Source of the DNA: Gryganskiella cystojenkinii
Lineage: Eukaryota; Mortierellomycota; Mortierellomycetes; Mortierellales; Mortierellaceae
Direction: 5' to 3'
NCBI GenBank assembly: GCA_015852425.1
Contig: JAAAIG010000936.1
Coordinates: forward strand, 1 to 14,311
DNA: 14,311 nt
The notes under the pieces were generated by a model, which was given only the letters and a program-made list of their open reading frames with translations, was not told the origin of the DNA and ran no database searches. Of the stretch, positions 7,250-14,311 are shown piece by piece. The position numbers and the translations under genes were made by a program. The first letter of the stretch is position 1; every line of letters starts with the position of its first letter.

Positions 7250-9671
7250 ATGTCTTCGTCAGAGAATCAAGCTCGTAAAGATGCCATCCGCGACAACGTG
7301 ATGCGGCCCAGCAGAGAAGTCCCTTATCCTTCCAAGGATGGCAAGCCCATTTACACCTCAGAGTTCTTTGGTGAGAGTGTCTTTGGACTTGCCCAGATCG
7401 CCAAAGCCCTGCCAAAGCCCGCTTATGCCCAGTTCCTTCGTCAGATGAGGGGCGGCCGTGCCTTGGACAAGGGAACAGCTGATGCTATCGCTCATGCAGT
7501 TCGTATCTGGGCTATGGATAAAGGAGCGACCCACTTCACTCACTGGTTCCAACCCCAAACTGGGACTACAGCCGAGAAGCACGATGCATTTCTGACTCTC
7601 AAAACGACACATGGCCCCAATGGAGTTGAAGAGGTGGGTACTCGTTCTTTTGGATTTAATTCAAGAATACAGCTGGGACAGTGAGACATGATTGGTGCTG
7701 AAAAGCATATACATACGATAGATCCTGACTCTCTTCCCCTCCTCCTTTATTTTGTCTTCCAAACCGACCTAGACCAAGGCCATCGATGCCTTTTCTGGCT
7801 CACAGCTTCTTCAAGCCGAACCCGATGCGTCATCGTTTCCCTCTGGCGGAATGCGAACAACTTTTGAGGCCCGAGGATACACCGTTTGGGACACGACCTC
7901 GCCCATGTTTGTCCAGCGTGGCCCCCACAAGACTTGTGTCCTTTACATCCCCTCAGTCTTTATTTCGTATAACGGCGACGCCCTGGACGAGAAGACTGTT
8001 CTTTTGCGTTCGACTCAGCAGGTCGCCAGGGCCGCCCTGAATGTCTTATCGTTGCTGGAACCGGTTCCTCAGGGTGCTCCTCCGATCACGTCAGTTGTAT
8101 ATACGACCTTGGGAACTGAGCAAGAGTATTTCCTGGTAGATCGAGCGCTCTATGTCCTCAGACCAGATCTCAAGATCACAGGAAGAGTCCTTGTGGGTGC
8201 GTTGCCGGCGAAGCATCAGCAGATGGAGGACCATTACTTCGGTCATATCCCTTCTCGCGTTTTGGCGACCATGTCCGAAGCCGAATTGGAACTTTATAAG
8301 TTGGGAGTTCCTGTCAAGACTAGACACAACGAGGTCGCACCTCAGCAGTTTGAGCTGGCTCCGATCTTTGAGGAGACTTCTCTGGCGGTCGATCACAACC
8401 TGTTGACGATGGATGTCCTGTCCAAGATTGCTCACAGGAACAATCTGAAGGTGCTTTATCATGAAAAGCCCTTCAAGGGTGTGAACGGATCGGGCAAGCA
8501 CTGCAACTGGTCACTCTCGACAGGCTCAGGTGATAACTTGCTAGATCCTACAATCAAACCCGAGACTAACTATCGGTTCCTGTTCTTCCTCCTCGCGACC
8601 TTGGATGCGGTTCAGAAACACGGATCCTTGCTGCGAGCTGGAATCGCCAGTGCTAGTAACGAGCATCGTCTTGGGGCGAACGAGGCCCCGCCTGCGATCA
8701 TATCGGTCTTTTTAGGCGAACACTTGACGGAAGTGTTGGATTCAATTGAGGAGTCACGACCGGTCAAGAATTTTTCGATGCCGAATATCCAGACCATCAA
8801 GCTCGGGGGTACGGCTTTGGACGTCATGGTCTCGACTCTGCCAGAGATTTCGCGTGACCTCACAGATCGCAACAGAACATCCCCTTTCGCATTCACGGGT
8901 AACAAGTTTGAGTTCCGCGCCGTGGGCTCAAAACAGTCGCCTTCTTTCCCAATGACACTCCTCAACGCCGCTGTTGCTGCGTCTTTGAACGATATGGCTG
9001 AGGCTCTGAAAAAGGCCGCAGGCGATAGAGCGCACCCAACGGATAAAGACAAGTTAAAGGTAATCCGCCAGTACATTGCGTCGACCAAGAACATCCGATT
9101 CGAGGGCGATGGTTATTCGGATGACTGGAAACACGAGGCTGCCAAGCGAGGTCTGCCCAACATCACAAACTGTCCTGACGCGTTTGATCAGATTATCGAG
9201 GAGAAGAACTCAGCCATGCTGTGCAAGTTGGGTATCTTTTCCAGGTCCGAGTTGCATTCGCGTCATTATATCCTAATGGAGAGGTACTCGAAGGACCTAT
9301 TGTTGGAGGCCAACACGCTGAGGACGATCCTTCAGCAACAGATTCTCCCCGCCGCGTACGAGTACCGTGCTGCCCTGGCGACCTCAGTCGCGCAACAGAA
9401 ACACATCGGAGTTGGTCCTGGACCAGAGCTGAAGACGTTGAACGAGACGACACCTCTCGTAGAGAGTCTGCTGGAATGGATCGGAAAGTTGGATGAGGCG
9501 ATCAACAGGGTCCACCATGAGAGTGCTGATCCATCAAAGGAAGCTCGAGCTTCGGCCAAGTACTTGTTGCCCGTGATGGATGGAGCTAGAGACGTCGCAG
9601 ACGAGCTCGAGACGATTATTGCCGACAAGTTTTTCCCTCTTCCCAAGATGTCCGAGATCCTTTGGTTCTAA
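7250..9671 (+). CDS. Glutamine synthetase type III (GSIII)
   Basis: The enzyme makes glutamine from glutamate, ammonia and ATP, the entry step of nitrogen assimilation. Exon 1 (7250-7633) and exon 2 (7773-9671) join through a 139-nt intron with a GTGGGT donor, giving 760 residues, near the usual 700-730 of GSIII and about twice the fungal type II enzyme. The N-terminal GSIII domain has FGESVFGL and an FPSGGMRTTFEARGYT segment (about 150-164). Class motifs follow in order: GTEQEYF (about 242-248), RHNEVAPQQFELAPIF (about 312-327), KPFKGVNGSGKHCNWS (about 360-376), SNEHRLGANEAPPA, and FTGNKFEFRAVGS (about 502-514). These carry the metal- and substrate-binding Glu, His and Arg residues. A helical C-terminal region follows. 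Family knowledge suggests a dodecamer of two hexameric rings. Nothing is missing or broken. It is the only glutamine synthetase visible here; whether a type II enzyme exists elsewhere is unknown. Confidence 0.96.
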
Positions 9672-9945
9672 AGCGCAGAAAGGTCCATGGCGGCGAGGCC
9701 CAACATATGAGTGGAATATTCTCATCATGAGACATGAGACATGATACAAAGATACGGCCAAGATACACTTTTTCACTTTTTGTTTTATTCTATTCCCAAG
9801 GTTTATGTCATCTGATAGTGAACAAGGCGACCGGTTAGGATCGCATCATAAAGACCCCAGTTAGAACTAAAAATAAAATTCTTGTGCACTACCTCCTACT
9901 TTTTGAGTGGTCTCTTCCAAAAATGAGTCCCCAGCCTTGGGGAAC

Positions 9946-9950
9946 AAAAA
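9946..9950 (-). terminator. RNA polymerase III terminator of tRNA-Arg
   Basis: Five consecutive T on the minus strand lie 5 nt downstream of the tRNA-Arg 3' end, the normal position for Pol III release. Confidence 0.75.
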
Positions 9951-9955
9951 GAAAT

Positions 9956-10028
9956 CGCCCGTACTAGGACTCGAACCTAGAACTTTCACCTTAGGAGGGA
10001 GATGGAATATCCATTTTCCCATACGGGC
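9956..10028 (-). tRNA. tRNA-Arg(CCT)
   Basis: A complete 73-nt cloverleaf reads on the minus strand. The acceptor stem is GCCCGTA with TACGGGC, discriminator G (9956). The D stem is GGAA/TTCC. The anticodon loop CTCCTAA (9991-9997) carries anticodon CCT at 9993-9995, reading AGG arginine codons. The T arm is CTAGG-TTCGAGT-CCTAG, with the B box at 9967-9977. There is no intron and CCA is not encoded. The anticodon stem has one T·T mismatch between nucleotides 29 (10000) and 41 (9988). Everything else pairs, so the gene is likely functional. Confidence 0.95.
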
Positions 10029-10115
10029 AACAACCCAGAACATCACTTGATCTGATTCGTTGAGACAAAAATTTTCTGTGTCCATGAGATAGTCGTGGGG
10101 TCAATTCACTGACAT

Positions 10116-10137
10116 CACGTGAACGTATATGCACGTG
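10116..10137. promoter_or_regulatory. Two CACGTG E-boxes between divergent tRNA genes
   Basis: CACGTG occurs at 10116-10121 (within the palindrome TCACGTGA) and at 10132-10137, start to start 16 bp apart. They lie 87 nt upstream of tRNA-Arg and 61 nt upstream of tRNA-Tyr. CACGTG is bound by bHLH factors of the Cbf1/USF type, though tRNA genes normally rely on internal A and B boxes. Confidence 0.45.
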
Positions 10138-10198
10138 ATTTGATACTAATTGGCGGGCTCTTTGATTGTCCAAGTATACTCGGAATTCATCAAGATAT

Positions 10199-10281
10199 CC
10201 GAAAATAGCTCAGTTGGTAGAGCGGGAGACTGTAGTTTGTCTGTCATCTCTAGGTCCCTGGTTCAAATCCGGGTTTTCGGA
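10199..10281 (+). tRNA. tRNA-Tyr(GTA) with 10-nt intron
   Basis: The acceptor is CCGAAAA with TTTTCGG, discriminator A (10281). The D arm is GCTC-AGTTGGTA-GAGC. The anticodon stem is GGAGA with TCTCT (one G·T pair), and the anticodon GTA is at 10232-10234 followed by G37. A 10-nt intron (10236-10245, TTTGTCTGTC) sits after nucleotide 37, the canonical place for eukaryotic tRNA introns, and tRNA-Tyr very commonly has one. The T arm is CCTGG-TTCAAAT-CCGGG with one wobble pair. The A box is near 10206-10217 and the B box at 10260-10270. The mature tRNA is 73 nt. Confidence 0.96.
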
Positions 10282-10287
10282 TGTATC

Positions 10288-10292
10288 TTTTT
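10288..10292 (+). terminator. RNA polymerase III terminator of tRNA-Tyr
   Basis: Five consecutive T lie 7 nt after the tRNA-Tyr 3' end. The run is also the outer end of the left arm of the adjoining inverted repeat. Confidence 0.75.
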
Positions 10293-10353
10293 GCCAATAT
10301 TTCATAACTTCATAAGATATTGGTGGCAAAAAAATATGATTCATATTTTTTGC
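10288..10353. repeat. Two overlapping palindromes downstream of tRNA-Tyr
   Basis: TTTTTGCCAATAT at 10288-10300 is matched in inverse by 10317-10332, with a 3-nt bulge in the second arm. A second near-perfect palindrome spans 10326-10353: GCAAAAAAATATGA followed by its inverse TCATATTTTTTGC. The G-C-A-run is shared, so the DNA or RNA could form either hairpin but not both. It may be a MITE-like remnant beside a tRNA gene, or part of the promoter of the gene at 10530. Confidence 0.6.
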
Positions 10354-10529
10354 TTGGTGCGCCTGGTGGGCAGGTGGCCATTTTGCCGTTATGTCTGTCA
10401 AAAGAATGCCATGGAAGGTAATCTTTCTATTTTTTCTTTCCAGTCTGTTCCATTTCTTCCTTTGCGTTATCGCGTCAATTCCCCTCATTCCCTCTTCACT
10501 CTCTTTCTCTCATTTAAACATCATTAAAA

Positions 10530-11501
10530 ATGTCGTCAGCATATGGAAGCATTGCTCGTCCAGTCTCGGACAAGACAATGGATTCTGTTCTCCCTAGACA
10601 TTCGTTGTTGAGAAGCAACGACGGTGCCGACGCAACCCTTTTCAACATTGCAGACTCGACCACCGAGACCTCTTACCTTCTCGCTGCCTCGAAACACAAA
10701 TCGCTGGTTGGGGCTATGAATTTTGTGTTTAGCAACGAGGTTGATCGCGGAGACACATATCCTCAAGAGTTTCCGCTGGATGCAGCACAGTTCGACAACT
10801 ACTTCTTCTCCGGTGACGCGTTTGTGTTGCTAAGGGGCAAGTACGAGTCTGCAAAGGACGTCGATTCGAGAGCTGAGCCAAGAGATTGGGAGGAGGATCT
10901 TCTTGGATTCTTTTACATCAAGCCCAATTTCCCGGTAAAGAATGAAACTTGCTGCAAAAGAAAGAAAAAAAAAAGCGTGGCATTTGGCTAGCATGAAAAT
11001 ACCTGTTTTCCTTAACCTTTTTTTCATTTTGTCCAATCTCGACACGCACAACAGGGCCGCTGTTCTCATGTAAGTATCAGCGAGCCATTCTCGTGCTAGT
11101 CCCTGAACGATGCTGTCCAACCGATCTTTGGTCAATTCGCTCTAACGGTTTGTGCTCCGCCTCAACCATTCTCTCCCCATGGATAGATCTGCAACGGAGG
11201 TTTCATGGTGAACCCAGCCCACCGAGGTCTGGGAATAGGTTCTATCTTAGGCAAAGCCTTCCTCAAGATTGTACCAGTTCTCGGCTACAAGGCCTCAATG
11301 TTCAACCTGGTCTTTGTCTCGAACGTTGCCTCGATCAAACTCTGGCGACGACTTGGCTTTCAGGAAATTGGTCGTATCCCCAAAGCTGGACGCCTGAAGG
11401 GACAAGGAGCCTCGTCCGCTGAGGGTGGCGACAACGAGGGTTATGTCGATGCCATTCAGTTTTACTGGGATTTCGAGACAATGCCCGTTGCCGACGAGTA
11501 G
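10530..11501 (+). CDS. Mpr1-type GNAT N-acetyltransferase
   Basis: This resembles yeast Mpr1 and its fission-yeast counterpart, which use acetyl-CoA to acetylate azetidine-2-carboxylate and related proline-pathway compounds, protecting against the toxic analogue and oxidative stress. Exons 10530-10934, 11055-11069 and 11187-11501 join in phase 0 through introns of 120 and 117 nt, giving 244 residues (Mpr1 is about 230). The middle exon is only 15 nt and encodes GRCSH. It is supported because FYIKPNFP-GRCSH-ICNGGFMVN reproduces the continuous conserved block of the family with no gap. The acetyl-CoA loop HRGLGIGS is at residues 152-159 (R-x2-G-x-G, motif A). The conserved NLVFVSNVASIKLWRRLGF and a PKAGRLKG segment follow. 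Both donors are strong (GTAAAG, GTAAGT). The first 60 residues are divergent. The true substrate in this organism is unknown; the protein is probably cytosolic. Confidence 0.9.
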
Positions 11502-11888
11502 TTACGCCCACCCTCTTTCAGCATGTTTACCAACAATACAAATCAACAGTAGAAAAGTTTTTTTTTTTCACGTTGCTATCACTATTTGTCAGGTTAAGAA
11601 GCAAAGAGCACAGTCGAGTAGGGAAAAAAAGTAAAGATTATTATTAACAAATTAGGGCTGGAGGGGAATATGTAAAAGAAGAAAGAGAAGGATGCTGGGG
11701 ATATTGGGAGTAAAAGCTGGTATGCGGGTGAAAAGCGGAGGAAGATGTGAAAGGGAGACGAAAGGATAATTTTGTACAGACAAATATTACAGCATTAGGG
11801 GTTAGCTAACTAGATAAGAAACATAAACAGGATCAGGGTTTGGGTAACTGGAGACAAGCAAAGAACAGAGAAGCAAAAACTCTTTTTT
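11502..11888. other. Intergenic region between convergent genes
   Basis: The two flanking genes end here facing each other, so it holds both 3' UTRs. No clear AATAAA is seen for either strand. The section at about 11640-11765 is strongly purine-rich on the plus strand (pyrimidine-rich on the minus). No gene was recognised. Confidence 0.5.
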
Positions 11889-14186
11889 TTAAAGAGCCTT
11901 GCCCTGTCCCTTGCCTGAAACGAATCCATTATCGACACGAACACGCGTCGAGAGAAGCTCACGGTAACCAGGAAGCTCGACAGCACTCGAAGTCGCATTG
12001 CTACTGGTGGAGTTGCCATCAAACCCCACGGAGGATAGTCGTCGAGCAATTGGTGAGTTCTTCTTTTCCTCCTCAGCTTCCTCATGACTGTCATTTCCGC
12101 TGTTGTTCCCACTGCTGTGGACATCCTCCTCCTTGTATGGAGTCGAAGTCTTTGGGCCGACTGCGACCGCAGAGGTCGTCAAAGTTGTCTTGGGAGTTAG
12201 GTTGCTGTTGTTGTTTTGAACTGCAAGGCGAGCAGCCTTGCGCTCCTCCTTTATCTTGATGATTTGGTTGGCCTCCTCGCGAGACATATGGGTGCCCAAA
12301 ACATGGTCCCAGATGGTACCAAAGGGCTGAGAAAAGTTGCTCTTGATGCCAAAGTTCTGGTGATGGATATCGTGGCTGTGGGAGAAATATTTTAAAAAAG
12401 GAATAGTAAAGAAAGAGAGCGTCGTTAATGCCACGGTTTCAAGGAGAAGTCGATTCCACAAACCTTGGCAGGAAAGCCAAGATGCGAATAAAGAGGTAAT
12501 AGACTTACTAGTCGGCATTGTTCCAGAAGAGGCGCTGAAGAGGATTCCAGGGAAGGTTGTATCCGCAGTGGTCGTCAACAGTCTTGAGGGTCGAGAACGA
12601 GAAGAAAGCGAGAGCGCCACGGTTACCCATGCCTGAGATAAGGAAGGCCAGACTGGCGCCGAGACTGTCCATAAGAAAGCCCTCAAAGGGGTGGTTGTAC
12701 AAGGCACCAAAAGAGTACGTCACGTACAGGCGGTGGTGGCGCGAGTGGAAGTGCTTATACAGGTATGGTACGTTGTGGAACAGACGATGAAGGAAGTACT
12801 GCCATGTATCGAGGACAGCCATTGCAACCCAGAAACGAGCAATCGACTCGAGGTAGAAGTAGCAAAGGTAAGCCATATTTGCGATCGCAGTCTGAGAGAC
12901 CAGACCCTGGAAACCGGCAAAGGCAAGAGCAGAGACGATCCATTGTTGGTAACGGGCAAGACTCAGTTCGTCGTCAAAGACCATTTCCGAGTCATCGGCA
13001 ACAACGACAATAAATCCAAGTGCAGTCTATCATAATGTTGTAAAGTAGAAAAAAAGGCAGATTAGCTTGACTGTGGAGAGAATGAGAATCAACTGGTAAA
13101 CCAGAAAAGAAAGGGCAGGGGGTGAAGAGGACAGAGAGGAGAGTCGAGACAGTGAGGATGAGAGTGGGGTAGGGCAAACACTGCAGAGCAGAGCATCAAA
13201 AGAGGAGTCAAGGGGACAAAACCAAGGGGAGAGAGGCAGCAAAAACAAGAAAAGTGAGATCCAAAAAAGGCGAGTTTCGGCTGTTTGCTATCGAGACAAA
13301 CGACAGCCGATCTGGGTGCAGAAATAAACGTGAAATAAAGAGAGCCTTTCGTCATTGTCCTCGATGTAATCCTTGGCACGTCGACTTGTCTCCCTGGCAG
13401 GGTGAAAATGTCGTCAGTGGTCGAGAGTTCGCTGTGAGTGAGGAACCATCATCCATTGACTCCTTTGGTCCCCCGTTACTTTCGACTGTTGCGCCTCCTC
13501 TGGTTCGAAAAAAAAGCGCAACCCAACGCCGCGTTGATGCTCGTGGTTGTCCCCTGAAATCGCCTACTCCCGTGTCGATGTCGTCGATGTACAAAAAAAC
13601 GAACGGTTTTCGCGCCAATGTCATTCCTCAACATCAAACCATTTTTTGGTTGCCACTTCAATATCTATCGACCCAACTAGAAGAGATAAAAAAAGGCAGA
13701 TGGCTCTCTCTCCCCCCCGTTCCGTTGTTCACTTGTCTTTCATTTTGCACAAGGGCTGTTGGATTCGATAGGAATTCTTACTCTCTCTCTCTCTCCCGTT
13801 ACTCAAAAAAAGTATCAAACCGCGCCCATCCGATTGACTGGATACCCAGCCTGGAACTTGCAGCGCTCTCTCTTTCGCCCTGTCGAGTCAAAAGAGTCGA
13901 AAAAGAGAAAAAAGTGGAATCCAAAAAAAAAGGTGGTAAGTTTTGAAATCTTTACCTGAAGGACTTGCTGGACAATGACAGCTTTGATAACGTCGGCCAA
14001 GGACACTCTGTTGCGCGTCTCCTCTTCCTTGTCATGGATCCTGTACTTTTCCAGCCAGGGGAATTCCTTGATCGATATCCAATGGAAGAGAAGCGAGTAG
14101 GCCCAGTAAACGATGACAGGGAGGAGAAGAGCCAAGGACTGATCCGATATGAAGTCGAACAACGGGGCTTGAACCGTGGGTGCCAT
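11889..14186 (-). CDS. SUR2: Sphinganine C4-hydroxylase (Sur2)
   Basis: This ER membrane di-iron enzyme hydroxylates the sphingoid base at C4 to make phytosphingosine and phytoceramide, using oxygen and cytochrome b5. Exons on the minus strand are 14186-13956, 13026-12509 and 12375-11889, separated by introns of 929 and 133 nt, giving 411 residues (yeast Sur2 has 349). Exon 1 carries the conserved membrane segment LALLLPVIVYWAYSLLFHW and the EKYRIH motif, so it clearly belongs. The three histidine boxes are intact: HRLFH (157-161), HSRHH (171-175) and HDIHH (251-255), with VDTW-like LDTWQYF and VDDHCGY in the family positions. A Ser/Asn/Glu-rich tail of about 110 residues beyond residue 300 is an extension of unknown role. 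I chose the ATG at 14186 (CGCTATGG); an upstream in-frame ATG at 14246 would add 20 residues from CT-rich leader. The gene converges on the acetyltransferase. Confidence 0.94.
13027..13955 (-). other. 929-nt first intron of SUR2
   Basis: The donor is CAG|GTAAAG at 13955 and the acceptor is GATAG|ACTGC ending at 13027; the conserved protein is continuous across the join. It is four to nine times longer than the other well-supported introns here. The acceptor-side part (about 13030-13255) is very pyrimidine-rich on the minus strand, like gene leaders in this window. The rest has CT-rich blocks on the plus strand, including (CT)7 at 13781-13794. A plus-strand open frame at 13254-13946 begins with GTG and looks like chance. 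No transposon ends or snoRNA boxes were recognised. Confidence 0.8.
13935..13956. repeat. Short inverted repeat at the SUR2 exon 1 donor
   Basis: GGTAA at 13935-13939 pairs with TTACC at 13952-13956. The minus strand carries the used donor GTAAAG from 13955, and the plus strand carries a perfect donor-like GTAAGT at 13936. It may be chance or may fold over the splice site. Confidence 0.45.
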
Positions 14187-14311
14187 AGCGATGGAGCGTT
14201 CGACGGATAAGAAAAGGAATAGAAGAGGGGAAAAGAGCGGAAGCACTCTGAGAGCGGGAAGAAAGAAAAGAGAGTGCGGGTGAAAGTGGTGGCCGGTGCT
14301 TTTTTTTTTTT
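14187..14311 (-). promoter_or_regulatory. CT-rich leader of SUR2
   Basis: On the minus strand the 120 bases before the SUR2 start are mostly pyrimidine, as before other genes in the window. The right window edge is an 11-nt T run on the plus strand, so the promoter continues beyond. No TATA box is visible. Confidence 0.45.

Noticed and set aside
8612..9094. 160-codon minus-strand frame within the glutamine synthetase gene
   Set aside because: Shadow of a strongly conserved coding exon; no independent evidence.
9867..10173. Minus-strand open frames over the tRNA-Arg region
   Set aside because: They run through the tRNA gene and have no protein-like composition.
10150..10527. 125-codon plus-strand open frame with NSSVGRAGDCSL-type sequence
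   Set aside because: It overlaps tRNA-Tyr; the apparent motif is the tRNA read as protein, a well-known annotation artefact.
13254..13946. 230-codon plus-strand open frame within the SUR2 intron
   Set aside because: It begins with GTG, has no recognisable domain, and is rich in Ser/Lys/Arg strings produced by CT and A runs. The first ATG comes more than 300 nt in. Treated as chance openness of skewed DNA.
13027..13955. snoRNA hidden in the long intron
   Set aside because: I looked for C/D box pairs on the transcribed strand and found only partial TGATG and CTGA strings without proper spacing.
14187..14246. 20-residue N-terminal extension of Sur2 from the ATG at 14246
   Set aside because: The extension is translated CT-rich leader, and the ATG at 14186 has the better context and family-like N-terminus. 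Not fully excluded.

Overview
The window is nuclear DNA of a filamentous, early-diverging fungus, most plausibly Mucoromycota/Mortierellomycotina; this placement is inferred. The evidence is: protein genes split by short GT-AG introns (about 80-240 nt), a eukaryotic tRNA-Tyr with an intron after nucleotide 37, CT-rich leaders before most start codons, fungal-type proteins (Sur2, Snf7, an Mpr1-type acetyltransferase), and a type III glutamine synthetase, an enzyme class absent from familiar yeasts. No virus, CRISPR array, complete transposon or bacterial operon is visible.

Layout from left to right. 1-534 is a promoter region with short repeats and a TATA box. 535-1862 (+) is a Ser/Thr-rich secreted, probably GPI-anchored protein. 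2296-3164 (+, four exons) is a MAPEG-family membrane protein. 3536-4673 (+, four exons) is the ESCRT-III subunit Snf7/Vps32. 5207-6991 (+, no intron) is a protein that looks like a diverged triple-KH protein. 7250-9671 (+, two exons) is glutamine synthetase III. 9956-10028 (-) is tRNA-Arg(CCT) and 10199-10281 (+) is tRNA-Tyr(GTA); they are divergent, with two CACGTG boxes between them and two overlapping palindromes just after tRNA-Tyr. 10530-11501 (+) is an Mpr1-type GNAT acetyltransferase containing a 15-nt microexon. 11889-14186 (-) is the sphinganine C4-hydroxylase Sur2, split by a 929-nt intron.

The genes do not form one pathway; this is ordinary housekeeping chromosome. Themes are nitrogen metabolism (glutamine synthetase, and an acetyltransferase of the proline-analogue/arginine branch), membrane biology (Sur2, MAPEG, Snf7) and translation (tRNAs). 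I found no convincing new multi-gene system. The items most worth a second look are the microexon, the KH-like protein without visible GXXG loops, the long promoter-like intron in SUR2, the paired E-boxes between the tRNA genes, and the palindromes beside tRNA-Tyr. Exon boundaries were placed by hand from reading frame, GT-AG rules and family conservation. They are firm for MAPEG, Snf7, glutamine synthetase, the acetyltransferase and Sur2, and uncertain for the first gene.
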